In this document: positions 16,780 to 25,603 of the stretch, piece by piece
How the letters are laid out: every line of letters begins with the position of its first letter
Position numbering within the stretch: position 1 is the stretch's first letter
Assembly: GCA_002390705.1 (NCBI GenBank)
Contig: DGQA01000007.1
Location: 49,693 to 113,692 of the forward strand
DNA length: 64,000 nt
DNA from: Actinobacteria bacterium UBA4426
GTDB lineage: Bacteria > Actinomycetota > Actinomycetes > S36-B12
Direction: 5' to 3'
Made by a program: the position numbers and the translations under genes
Notes under the pieces: model-generated
Told to the model about the DNA's origin: nothing
The model's input: the letters and a program-made list of their open reading frames with translations, nothing else
Database searches by the model: none

Positions 16780-19509
16780 TCAACCAGTATTGCGAAGTCC
16801 AGTCGCGATTCCATTGATTGTCAAACTCAGGGCCCTAGTGAGATCCTCATTTGTCGGGTTAGTTCGGGAACGCTCAAGTAACGACACTTGCAAATTATGG
16901 AGCGGTAAAAGGTAGGCGTCGCGCGTGGCCAGAGTTCTTTGGAGCGAGGGATTACTTGCCAATAACCCACTTTCCCCGGTGATATCAAGTACGCGTTGAA
17001 CACTCAATGTGTATTCGACCCTAATCAAGTCGAAAATGTAATGCAGTTCCTGTGGGACGAGCCGCTCAACGTATTGTGCCGCCACGTTAAGGTCTGTTTT
17101 GGCGAGAGTCATTTCGACATTGGAAATAAAATTCCGAAAAAAATCCCAGTTCTGGTACATCTGAGCAAGCTCTCCGTTCAGTCCTGCATCACAGGCGGCT
17201 TGCAAGCCGGTACCAACTCCAAACCATCCAGGTACTACTTGACGCGACTGGGTCCAACCAAATACCCATGGAATCGCGCGAAGCCCGTCAATCCCGGCGG
17301 CCGTGTCGGGTCGCCGCGAAGGTCTCGAACCAAAATGCATTGCCCCAAACTCTTCGACCGGAGTTGATAGTGCGAAGTAGCGAGGTAGTTCGGGATCAAT
17401 TATGAGTGATCGATATTTTTCTTGGGCGCTGGCCGAGGAAATCCGCATCACTTCATCCCAACGATTAAGTTCCGCTGAAGTGCGCCTGGGCGTGCGATGT
17501 AGTAGCGAGGCGTCGAGTACCGCGGCAGCCATTTGCTCAAGGTTGTCGCGGGCAAGTACAGGGAGTAGGTATTTGTCAGAGATAACTTCACCTTGTTCAG
17601 TGATCTTGATCTGCCCTGAGAGAACGCCCCAAGGTTGCGACATGATGGCGTCGTAAGTGGGTCCGCCACCCCGGCCAACGGTGCCACCCCGACCATGGAA
17701 TAGCCGCAGTGAAACGTTGTGCTGTGCTGCGATATCTCTCAGGTGCCGTTGGGCCAGGTGGATTTCCCATTGCGATGTCGTGATCCCTGCATCCTTATTG
17801 GAATCGGAATACCCCAGCATTACTTCTTGTCGATCACCACGGGATGCAACTATTTTGCGGTAAGTCGGATCGGATAAAAGCGCATCGACTATTTCACCAG
17901 CAGCATGCAATTCCGCAACTGTTTCCAGTAGGGGTACGAACCCAACAAGCGATTCGCCGTTATCTGTATTTATCAATCCAGCCTCCCGCCCCAACACCAC
18001 GGCTGCAAGAACGTCGTCTGCGCCTTTGGTCATTGAGATGATGATGGACTCAAGCGCTCGGTTACCAAATTCAATAACGATGTCGCGGGCAACAACCAAA
18101 GTATTGAAAGTGGTCATACCCGTCTCATCAAGCGGAGGTGGGGTGGGTGCGAGTGGCCGTTGTGATTGAAGTTCGGCTGCCAGTAGGTCAAACCTCGCGG
18201 AAGAGCCAAGGTCTAAATACTCCTTGGGGGAGCTATGGTTCAGGCGGGCGATCAATTGCGAGATTGCACCCTGGAATTTTTCAGAGTGCTCGCGGATGTC
18301 GAGTGTGGCAAGTGGCAATCCCACGCTGGCAACGACTCGGATCGCCTGTTCAAGCTCCCCATGAGCGATGAGCTGTCCGCGGTGGGCGAGTAAGTCTCGC
18401 CGGACTAGGAACAGGTCATTCAATATTTCTTGAGTGCTGGCGTAATCACGACCCACAACGCGAGGTGACCTATTTACCAGTCGGTCGTGAGTGAGGTGAA
18501 GCCGTAGACGAATAATTGTGAGCTTTATTCGGATTGGCTCCTCAGCATTGAGTCGTAGATAACGTTGGTCAAATTCGGGGAGTACCTCAAGGTCTTGATT
18601 AACTGATTCCCACAGTTCAGGGGAAGTCCCGGCAATTCGTTCAGAGATAGACAGGTCCTCAATCAATGAATCAATGTGTGGGAGCAGGTCCGTAAGGGCA
18701 TTCTCGCGGAGAAACGTAACAACTTCTGCCGTGAGTTCAGGAGTGACGAACGGATTTCCGTCACGGTCGCCACCGATCCACGAGCCAAAACTGATTGGTC
18801 GCGAATCTGCTGGGAGTGTGACTCCAAGTTGATCAAAAGCATTTGCCAAGTCATGTAGTACTTCACCGAGCGGTCCTCGGGTGAGGTCATTCATGTAGTA
18901 CAAGGCATTGCGAGCCTCGTCAAGTACCCGTGGTTTTTCCAATCTCAATTCGTCCGTCTGCCATAGCAGATCAATGAGTTCGGCAAGCCGCGCGGTTTTC
19001 GTTGCATCTGAGACTCGCTGATCCATCATCGTATCTGCGATTTTGCGCAACTTAATCAGTACTGAACGCCGGGCGGCTTCGGTAGGGTGCGCGGTGAAAA
19101 CCGGGCGCACTGACATGTTGCTGGCGATCTGGCCAACGTCTTCGAGGGTGTAGAGCGGTAGCGACTCGGGTGAGAGGGCTTCTGTGACGACCTTGGCGAG
19201 CGGGGACCCTGAGCTTACGTAGGCGTCGAGAACATCCTGGGTGCGTTCGACCTGCTCTGCGATATTTGCGAGATCGAAATAGATGGAGAAGGACCGGGCC
19301 AGCAAGGTGGAGCTTTCTAGGTCCAGTTCTCCTAAAATTTGGGCTGCTACCGTGGGATCATCGCGGATAAGTGCCCGCACTTTTTCGACTAAATCTAGTA
19401 ACTCTGGGCCCTCTTGGCGCACCAATGTGTGACCCAGAAGGTCCCCGAGCAACCTGATGTTGGTTCGAAGCCTGAGGTCAGATTCATTCCCTGCAGCAAA
19501 TTCACTCAC
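16780..19509 (-). CDS. ppc: Phosphoenolpyruvate carboxylase
   Basis: PEPC fixes bicarbonate onto PEP to form oxaloacetate, an anaplerotic reaction. Expected catalytic blocks are FTAHPTEAARRSV near residue 138, GGDRDGNPFVT, GYSDSNKDAG near 573 and FHGRGGTVGRGGGP near 600. The C-terminus ends in the typical NTG. Length is 909 residues. The start is GTG, with a CACAAT hexamer six bases upstream in line with the leaderless pattern. It is divergent from clpC across 157 bases. Confidence 0.96.
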   Translation of the reverse strand: MSEFAAGNESDLRLRTNIRLLGDLLGHTLVRQEGPELLDLVEKVRALIRDDPTVAAQILGELDLESSTLLARSFSIYFDLANIAEQVERTQDVLDAYVSSGSPLAKVVTEALSPESLPLYTLEDVGQIASNMSVRPVFTAHPTEAARRSVLIKLRKIADTMMDQRVSDATKTARLAELIDLLWQTDELRLEKPRVLDEARNALYYMNDLTRGPLGEVLHDLANAFDQLGVTLPADSRPISFGSWIGGDRDGNPFVTPELTAEVVTFLRENALTDLLPHIDSLIEDLSISERIAGTSPELWESVNQDLEVLPEFDQRYLRLNAEEPIRIKLTIIRLRLHLTHDRLVNRSPRVVGRDYASTQEILNDLFLVRRDLLAHRGQLIAHGELEQAIRVVASVGLPLATLDIREHSEKFQGAISQLIARLNHSSPKEYLDLGSSARFDLLAAELQSQRPLAPTPPPLDETGMTTFNTLVVARDIVIEFGNRALESIIISMTKGADDVLAAVVLGREAGLINTDNGESLVGFVPLLETVAELHAAGEIVDALLSDPTYRKIVASRGDRQEVMLGYSDSNKDAGITTSQWEIHLAQRHLRDIAAQHNVSLRLFHGRGGTVGRGGGPTYDAIMSQPWGVLSGQIKITEQGEVISDKYLLPVLARDNLEQMAAAVLDASLLHRTPRRTSAELNRWDEVMRISSASAQEKYRSLIIDPELPRYFALSTPVEEFGAMHFGSRPSRRPDTAAGIDGLRAIPWVFGWTQSRQVVPGWFGVGTGLQAACDAGLNGELAQMYQNWDFFRNFISNVEMTLAKTDLNVAAQYVERLVPQELHYIFDLIRVEYTLSVQRVLDITGESGLLASNPSLQRTLATRDAYLLPLHNLQVSLLERSRTNPTNEDLTRALSLTINGIATGLRNTG

Positions 19510-19544
19510 TTTGACATTGTGTCGTACCGCATATTTCGGTCAGA

Positions 19545-19558
19545 TTTCGCGTTGGGCG
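19545..19558 (+). promoter_or_regulatory. Candidate ClgR operator upstream of clpC
   Basis: TTTCGC, five bases, then GCG (19548-19558 forms CGC-N5-GCG). This closely resembles the motif reported for the actinobacterial regulator ClgR, which activates clp genes. It lies about 110 bases before clpC. The match is short and clgR itself is not in the window. Confidence 0.35.
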
Positions 19559-19666
19559 TACGGGTTGGGGTGCATCTCGGGTTTCACTCTGCCGATTGAT
19601 AGGGGAGAATGCTCATAGCAGGTTCGGGTGTCCACACCTGAAGGCACGCATTAAGGAGAATGGTCA

Positions 19667-22159
19667 ATGTTCGAACGGTTTACAGACAGAGCCCGTCGAG
19701 TGGTAGTCCTTGCCCAAGAGGAAGCCCGCATGCTTAACCACAATTACATTGGCACCGAGCACATTTTGCTGGGCTTGATCCACGAAGGTGAAGGCGTGGC
19801 CGCTAAGGCGCTTGAGAGTCTTGGAATCTCCCTTGAGGCGGTTCGGCAGCAGGTTGAGGAAATCATTGGCCAGGGACAGCAGGCCCCCAGTGGTCACATC
19901 CCTTTTACCCCTCGCGCCAAAAAAGTTTTGGAACTTTCACTGCGCGAAGCACTGCAGTTGGGGCATAACTACATTGGCACTGAGCACATTTTGCTGGGCT
20001 TGATCCGCGAGGGTGAAGGCGTGGCCGCACAAGTATTGGTCAAACTTGGGGCAGATCTCAACCGCGTTCGTCAGCAAGTGATTCAACTCTTGAGCGGTTA
20101 CCAGGGCAAAGAGCCCGCAACGTCGGGTGGACCAGCCGAAGGTGCACCGTCCACGTCACTTGTCCTGGATCAGTTCGGTCGCAATCTCACGGCAGCCGCC
20201 CGGGAGAACAAGCTTGATCCAGTTATTGGTCGCTCAAAAGAAGTTGAGCGGATCATGCAGGTTCTTTCCCGTCGTACCAAGAACAATCCAGTGTTGATCG
20301 GTGAGCCGGGCGTTGGTAAGACCGCGATCGTTGAGGGTCTCGCCCAAGACATTGTTGCCGGTGAAGTCCCCGAGACGCTGAAGGACAAGCAGGTGTACAC
20401 CTTGGATCTGGGCGCCCTGGTCGCGGGTAGCCGCTACCGTGGCGACTTTGAGGAGCGACTCAAGAAAGTACTGAAAGAGATTCGCACGCGCGGTGACATC
20501 ATTCTTTTTATTGATGAAATTCATACGCTGGTGGGCGCTGGTGCTGCTGAAGGCGCAATTGACGCGGCGAGCATCCTCAAGCCAATGCTTGCTCGAGGTG
20601 AGCTTCAAACAATTGGGGCCACGACCCTTGATGAGTACCGCAAGCATATTGAAAAGGATGCAGCGCTTGAGCGCCGTTTCGCTCCGGTACTTGTCGAAGC
20701 ACCCGATGTCCCTCACACGGTAGAAATTCTTCGAGGACTTCGTGACCGCTACGAATCCCACCACCGGGTCTCGATCACCGATGGTGCACTGGAAGCCGCG
20801 GCGCGTCTGTCTGATCGCTATATCTCAGATCGCCAATTGCCCGACAAGGCAATTGACTTAATCGACGAAGCCGGCTCCCGTTTGCGAATTCGCCGAATGA
20901 CTACGCCTCCGGATTTACGCGAATTCGACACCAAAATCGCTGATGTTCGCAAGGCAAAAGAGTCATCAATTGACGAGCAAGATTTTGAAAAGGCCGCTGC
21001 ATTGCGTGATGACGAGAAGAACCTGCTGACTGAGCGTGCTGAGCGTGAGCGCGAATGGAAAGCAGGGGACCTCGACGTTGTTGCAGAGGTTGACGAGAAG
21101 TTGATTGGTGAGGTGCTTGCACTCATGACCGGAATCCCGGTCTCAGACCTCTCCGAAGATGACATTGCACGGTTAATTCGGATGGAAGAGGAGCTGCATC
21201 GTCGGGTAATTGGGCAGGAGCAAGCCGTCAAGGCGCTGTCCAAATCTATTCGTCGCACCCGGGCTGGCTTGAAAGATCCCAAGCGCCCTAGTGGTTCATT
21301 TATTTTTGCCGGCCCTTCCGGGGTGGGTAAAACGGAGTTATCCAAGACTCTCGCCGAGTTCCTTTTTGGGCACGAAGATTCACTCATTGCACTGGATATG
21401 TCTGAATACAGTGAGCGGCACACGGCCTCTCGGCTATTTGGTTCACCCCCCGGTTATGTCGGCTACGAAGATGGCGGCCAGTTGACGGAGAAGGTGCGTC
21501 GCAAGCCATTTAGCGTCGTTCTTTTCGACGAAGTTGAGAAAGCTCACCCTGATATTTTTAACTCTCTTCTCCAAGTTTTGGAAGAGGGTCGACTGACGGA
21601 TTCGCAAGGTCGCGTTGTTGACTTCAAGAACACCGTGATCATTATGACTACGAACCTGGGAAGTCGGGACGTATCAAAGGGGCAGAATCTTGGCTTTGCC
21701 CCAGACGACAATGAAGTAACCGCTTACGAACAGATGAAGGGCAAGGTGCAGCAAGAACTCAAGGAGCATTTCCGTCCTGAGTTCCTCAACCGTATCGATG
21801 ACGTGATCGTGTTCCATCAGTTGAGCAAGAACGAGATCGTTGAGATCGTTGATCTTATGATTGCCGGTCTTGAGAAGCGTCTGATGGACATGGACATGGC
21901 CATTGAACTGACCACAGCTGCCAAGGACCTCTTAGCTGAACGAGGCTACGATCCGCAACTTGGTGCCCGTCCATTGCGTCGGACGATTCAGCGTGAACTT
22001 GAGGATCCACTGAGTGAGAAGATGCTCTTTGGCGAGTTGTTGCCCGGCAGTATTGTTGTTGTAGACGTTGAAGGAGAAGAGGAGTCCCGTGAATTCACGT
22101 TCGCGTCTACTCCACGGGAGGTGCTTCCAGATTCACCTCCGGTTGAAGCCGCGGGATAA
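19667..22159 (+). CDS. clpC: Clp protease ATP-binding subunit ClpC
   Basis: This Hsp100 unfoldase feeds substrates to ClpP. Two Clp_N repeats occupy residues 1-145, each containing NYIGTEHILLGLI. Walker A motifs are GEPGVGKT near 212-219 (D1) and GPSGVGKT near 549-556 (D2). A UVR-like/coiled middle segment lies near 425-460, and the DEYRKHIEKDAALERRF and RPEFLNRIDD signatures are present. It has 830 residues. An AAGGAGAA Shine-Dalgarno lies correctly before the ATG, unlike the leaderless neighbours. A terminator-like hairpin lies about 100 bases after the stop. Confidence 0.97.
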   Translation: MFERFTDRARRVVVLAQEEARMLNHNYIGTEHILLGLIHEGEGVAAKALESLGISLEAVRQQVEEIIGQGQQAPSGHIPFTPRAKKVLELSLREALQLGHNYIGTEHILLGLIREGEGVAAQVLVKLGADLNRVRQQVIQLLSGYQGKEPATSGGPAEGAPSTSLVLDQFGRNLTAAARENKLDPVIGRSKEVERIMQVLSRRTKNNPVLIGEPGVGKTAIVEGLAQDIVAGEVPETLKDKQVYTLDLGALVAGSRYRGDFEERLKKVLKEIRTRGDIILFIDEIHTLVGAGAAEGAIDAASILKPMLARGELQTIGATTLDEYRKHIEKDAALERRFAPVLVEAPDVPHTVEILRGLRDRYESHHRVSITDGALEAAARLSDRYISDRQLPDKAIDLIDEAGSRLRIRRMTTPPDLREFDTKIADVRKAKESSIDEQDFEKAAALRDDEKNLLTERAEREREWKAGDLDVVAEVDEKLIGEVLALMTGIPVSDLSEDDIARLIRMEEELHRRVIGQEQAVKALSKSIRRTRAGLKDPKRPSGSFIFAGPSGVGKTELSKTLAEFLFGHEDSLIALDMSEYSERHTASRLFGSPPGYVGYEDGGQLTEKVRRKPFSVVLFDEVEKAHPDIFNSLLQVLEEGRLTDSQGRVVDFKNTVIIMTTNLGSRDVSKGQNLGFAPDDNEVTAYEQMKGKVQQELKEHFRPEFLNRIDDVIVFHQLSKNEIVEIVDLMIAGLEKRLMDMDMAIELTTAAKDLLAERGYDPQLGARPLRRTIQRELEDPLSEKMLFGELLPGSIVVVDVEGEEESREFTFASTPREVLPDSPPVEAAG

Positions 22160-22219
22160 CGCAGCTATTGTGTAACCTATGAGGAGCGCCTCTTCCCCTG
22201 GCAATGGTGAGGGCCAGCC

Positions 22220-22681
22220 GTGAGCGGCGGCCCATTGATCCCTGGCTTAAACGAGTTTGACCGGCCTAAGCGTGGTTTTCCACGCTGGGCCGGTTTTTTT
22301 ATAGCTGGAATCATCGGTGTGTCTGTGTTGCTGGGTATTTGGGGTTTCGCTTCCGGGACTGGCCCGCTCTCTTCCCTCGGCCAAGTCAGTGAAGATTTAC
22401 AGCCAACCGGTTACCGGCCAACGGTTGATGCGGACGTAATCCAAGTACTAGTCACGCCGCCACCTTCGGGGGTTTGCCCGGATCAAGAACTTGCCCTCAC
22501 GGCCATTGAGTCCGAGCGTGACCTTGCCATTTCAGTTACTTTGAGTGGCCCTAGGAGCAGCAGTTGCCAAGACAGTACAGGCTCGGACGAAATCTGGCTT
22601 GATGTGCTGCTACAGGATCCTTTTGCGGACCGAACCATATTTCGATCAATTGATGGGGAAGAATTACTACGAATTCGGTAG
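22220..22681 (+). CDS. Single-pass membrane protein, function unknown
   Basis: The 153-residue protein has a short cytoplasmic N-terminus, one transmembrane helix at about 24-44 and an extracytoplasmic region with two cysteines (CPDQE and SSCQD) that could form a disulfide. GTG at 22220 has a GAGGG Shine-Dalgarno six bases away. A strong intrinsic-terminator-like hairpin with a T7 run lies inside codons 14-27, so transcripts from clpC may end before this gene is completed. It overlaps convergent mutY by 15 bases. I do not recognise the family with certainty. Confidence 0.65.
   Translation: MSGGPLIPGLNEFDRPKRGFPRWAGFFIAGIIGVSVLLGIWGFASGTGPLSSLGQVSEDLQPTGYRPTVDADVIQVLVTPPPSGVCPDQELALTAIESERDLAISVTLSGPRSSSCQDSTGSDEIWLDVLLQDPFADRTIFRSIDGEELLRIR
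22261..22300 (+). terminator. Strong intrinsic-terminator-like hairpin inside an ORF, downstream of clpC
   Basis: Outer arms CCGGCC (22261-22266) and GGCCGG (22288-22293) pair. Inner arms GCGTGG (22270-22275) and CCACGC (22280-22285) pair around a TTTT loop, with seven Ts directly after (22294-22300). This is textbook Rho-independent structure. It lies 102 bases after the clpC stop but within the 5' part of the next reading frame. Confidence 0.72.
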
Positions 22682-23539
22682 CGCGTAATTCGATCCCACC
22701 TTCGTGATCATTGCTTCACTCGCCAGTTGGGTGAGGGCGATTTCGAACCGCTCAGTGTCTGGTGTGTGCTGCGAAAGATCACTCACGCTCATCGGTTCTT
22801 CATTTTCGCGCAGTATCTTTAATATTCGCCCACGCTCCTGTCGAACACTTCCCTCATAGCGCGCTTGTCTCCTTTTCGGAATTGAAGAAAGTGGCTTTCC
22901 TTGCGCAAACCACTTGCAGTCATTGACGATTGGGCACCTTGAACACGATGGATCGCGTGCAGTGCAGATCAACGCGCCGAGCTCCATTGATGCCGCTGAC
23001 CATTGCACGCATTGGTGGCGACTGGTTGGGAGGAGTTCCTGTGCGAGTGAACGCTCAACTAGTGAGACTGTTGGGGCTTGGTGGGATTGGCCAAGCCCTG
23101 CGCGAGCCAATAATCTGCGAACGTTCACATCAAGGACTAGAGATCGTTGCCCGAATGCAAATGCTAGAACCGCATTGGCGGTGTATTCACCGACGCCGGG
23201 CAGCGAAATCAGTTCTTCGTAAGTGGTAGGGACCTCTCCATCAAATTGTTGGGCAATGATCGTCGCGCTTTCATGCAGTCGTTTGGCTCGACGGGGGTAG
23301 CCCAAGTTTCCCCAAGTACGGATTGCCTCCGCGACCGAACAGTTTGCTAACTCGGTTGGGGTTGGCCAACGCTCCAGCCATAGCTTCCACCGGGGCAAAA
23401 CCCGATTGACGGGTGTTTGCTGAAGCATGAATTCACTCACCAAAACACCCCATGGGCTGGTATCCCGCCAAGGGAGGGCTCGGGCTTCACTGGCAAACCA
23501 GGTAATGACCGTTTGCGGATCCAAATTGGAGGTACTCAC
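22667..23539 (-). CDS. mutY: A/G-specific adenine glycosylase MutY
   Basis: MutY removes adenine mispaired with 8-oxoguanine. The HhH-GPD fold is clear: SEFMLQQTP near residues 35-43 with the catalytic Glu, the hairpin LPGVGEYTA, and catalytic Asp in VLDVNVRR. The 4Fe-4S ligands follow the C-x6-C-x2-C-x5-C pattern in the CTARDPSCSRCPIVNDC stretch. At 290 residues it lacks a full C-terminal NUDIX-like domain, as in short actinobacterial MutY. The start is GTG with AACGAT six bases upstream. Confidence 0.93.
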   Translation of the reverse strand: MSTSNLDPQTVITWFASEARALPWRDTSPWGVLVSEFMLQQTPVNRVLPRWKLWLERWPTPTELANCSVAEAIRTWGNLGYPRRAKRLHESATIIAQQFDGEVPTTYEELISLPGVGEYTANAVLAFAFGQRSLVLDVNVRRLLARAGLGQSHQAPTVSLVERSLAQELLPTSRHQCVQWSAASMELGALICTARDPSCSRCPIVNDCKWFAQGKPLSSIPKRRQARYEGSVRQERGRILKILRENEEPMSVSDLSQHTPDTERFEIALTQLASEAMITKVGSNYALPNS

Positions 23540-23573
23540 AAAGGGATCGTTTCATGCCGCGTGGGCACCGCAG

Positions 23574-23579
23574 TACTGT
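23574..23579 (+). promoter_or_regulatory. -10 hexamer of a probable leaderless promoter
   Basis: TACTGT, six bases, then ATG at 23586. This element decides the start of the downstream membrane protein, whose frame is open well upstream. Confidence 0.5.
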
Positions 23580-23585
23580 GGAGCC

Positions 23586-24200
23586 ATGAAGGTGCAGCCG
23601 ATTGGTCCCGAGTCACCCAGTGTCTACTGGGTGCGTAGGGCTGCACTGCTGGTAATTGTCATACTTCTCGTGGTCGGCCTGATCTGGGTTATTCGAGCCA
23701 TTACTGGTTCACCCTCAACGCAAGCCCCGGTTGTCGAGCCCGCTGTTGTGGTATCTGAATCAGTAGATCCCCAGGCGGTACTCACTCCCGTGACAACAGA
23801 TCCCGTTAATTGTCTGGACTCGGCAATTCTGGTAGAAGCAACTACTGATTCCTCAACCTACAAAGTGGGAAAAAAACCCGTGTTGACGGTGACTATTGAA
23901 AACACGGGCAGTGTCGCCTGTTTGCGAGATGTCGGGCCGAAAGCCAATGAACTTGAAGTTAAATCGGGCGGGTACCGCGCGTGGTCAAGTGACGACTGTT
24001 CGCCGAGCAAGAAGACAAAAGTTGTGGTTCTTGAACCCGGTGGCATTGTCGCATCCACCATCGAGTGGAATGGTCAACTGAGCGAGCCAGGATGTCCCGA
24101 GATTGATGAGGCAGCCAAGGTGGGCCGTTATGAGGTGATTGGTCGCAATCTCGATGTTTTCAGCGACGCGACTCCTTTTGCTGTGACAAAGAAGAACTAA
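23586..24200 (+). CDS. Membrane-anchored extracytoplasmic protein, function unknown
   Basis: The 204-residue protein has one transmembrane helix at about 18-40 and a long exported domain with a Ser/Val/Pro-rich linker. The domain contains YKVGKKPVLTVTIENTGSVAC, a pattern of secreted Ig-like or DUF4232-like beta domains. Four cysteines (NCLD, VACL, DDCS, PGCP) could form two disulfides. I chose the ATG at 23586 because a TACTGT hexamer lies six bases upstream and the frame before it overlaps mutY. It shares four bases with the convergent radA stop. Confidence 0.72.
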   Translation: MKVQPIGPESPSVYWVRRAALLVIVILLVVGLIWVIRAITGSPSTQAPVVEPAVVVSESVDPQAVLTPVTTDPVNCLDSAILVEATTDSSTYKVGKKPVLTVTIENTGSVACLRDVGPKANELEVKSGGYRAWSSDDCSPSKKTKVVVLEPGGIVASTIEWNGQLSEPGCPEIDEAAKVGRYEVIGRNLDVFSDATPFAVTKKN

Positions 24201-25588
24201 GAGTTCGGAGCACCTTCACACTTCGAGCGTGCAGTCAGTGAGGTCATCACGGTTACTGCTTGTGCAATATCGGACACAGGATGGGTGACGATTCCCTGAG
24301 TTTTCACAGAAGTGCCGGTGGGAATAATTGCATCGGTGAAACCCAGCCGGGCCGCCTCATCTAGCCGCTTCTCGAGTCCGGTGATCCGGCGAATATCGCC
24401 GGCTAGTCCAAGTTCGCCAATGGCAACCAGACCGCTGGGTAATGAAATGTCTTTCACGCTACTGACGATCGCAAGCGCTGTTGCCAGGTCAGTTGCCGGT
24501 TCGAGTAGGCGCATTCCACCAACGGTTGCCACGAAGCAATCCGCGGTAGAGAGTGACAGGCCTGCGCGACGCTCCAAGATCCCCAACATCATGGCGGTCC
24601 GAGAAGAATCAAGGCCGCTGGTCACCCGGCGGGGTTGGGGTGAGCTAGAAGGCGCAATTAGTGCCTGAACTTCAGCCACGAGTGGTCGCTTTCCTTCTAC
24701 GGTGATGGTGACGCATGTTCCAGGAACTGGGTTGGTTCGGTCGCTGAGAAATAGGCCACTTGGGTCAGGGAGTCCGTGAATGCCATCCTCGGTCAATTCG
24801 AAGCAGCCGATCTCGTCAGCCGGGCCATAACGATTTTTTACCGCACGCACTAGGCGAAGGGGTCCGTGTCGATCACCTTCAAACTGCAAGACCACGTCAA
24901 CGAGGTGCTCAAGTGCGCGCGGGCCGGCAACGCTGCCATCTTTTGTGACATGGCCAACAAGGACCGTGGTCATATTTCTCGACTTGGCGGCCCGAATCAG
25001 TGATGCGGCAACTTCCTTGACCTGAGTGACCCCACCGCCTACTCCGTCGACATCGGCGCTTGAGATGGTTTGTACGGAGTCAACAACGAGTAGTGATGGG
25101 TTCGTGTGTTCAATGTGACCTAGGGCTACTCCAAGGTCGGTTTCGGCTGCGAGGAAGAGTGAGTCGCTGACGGCATCGATTCGCTCAGCACGCAGTCGAA
25201 CTTGGGCTACAGATTCTTCACCGGTGAGATAAAGGACCTTGTGTCCCATCCGCGCCCACTGGGCTGCCACAGCCAAGAGCAGTGTTGATTTGCCAACCCC
25301 TGGTTCTCCGGCAAGAAGGAGGACAGCCCCAGGCACAAATCCACCACCGAGTGCCCGATCAAATTCACCGATCCCGGTGCTATGAGCTTGTGCTGCAGAA
25401 ATGTCAATCTCGTTAATGGCAAGTGCGGGCGATGTCGTTGCCCTTGCTTTAGTAGTAGCGGTAACCACACCGACCTCTTCTACGGTGCCCCAAGATTGAC
25501 ATTCACCGCAGCGCCCAGCCCATTTACCGGTAGCCCAGCCACACTCTGTGCAGCGAAATTGAGGTGTTTTCGCGGTGCTCTTTGCCAT
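24197..25588 (-). CDS. radA: DNA repair protein RadA
   Basis: RadA (Sms) is a RecA-like DnaB-type helicase that extends recombination intermediates. A C4 zinc finger uses Cys13, Cys16, Cys27 and Cys30. Walker A GEPGVGKS is at 94-101, the RadA-specific KNRxG motif appears as KNRYG, and the C-terminal third is the Lon-like domain. It has 463 residues. It starts with ATG preceded by CAGGA, a possible Shine-Dalgarno. disA, a frequent neighbour in actinobacteria, is not here. Confidence 0.95.
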   Translation of the reverse strand: MAKSTAKTPQFRCTECGWATGKWAGRCGECQSWGTVEEVGVVTATTKARATTSPALAINEIDISAAQAHSTGIGEFDRALGGGFVPGAVLLLAGEPGVGKSTLLLAVAAQWARMGHKVLYLTGEESVAQVRLRAERIDAVSDSLFLAAETDLGVALGHIEHTNPSLLVVDSVQTISSADVDGVGGGVTQVKEVAASLIRAAKSRNMTTVLVGHVTKDGSVAGPRALEHLVDVVLQFEGDRHGPLRLVRAVKNRYGPADEIGCFELTEDGIHGLPDPSGLFLSDRTNPVPGTCVTITVEGKRPLVAEVQALIAPSSSPQPRRVTSGLDSSRTAMMLGILERRAGLSLSTADCFVATVGGMRLLEPATDLATALAIVSSVKDISLPSGLVAIGELGLAGDIRRITGLEKRLDEAARLGFTDAIIPTGTSVKTQGIVTHPVSDIAQAVTVMTSLTARSKCEGAPNS

Positions 25589-25603
25589 ATTTAGTCCTGT
25601 GTT

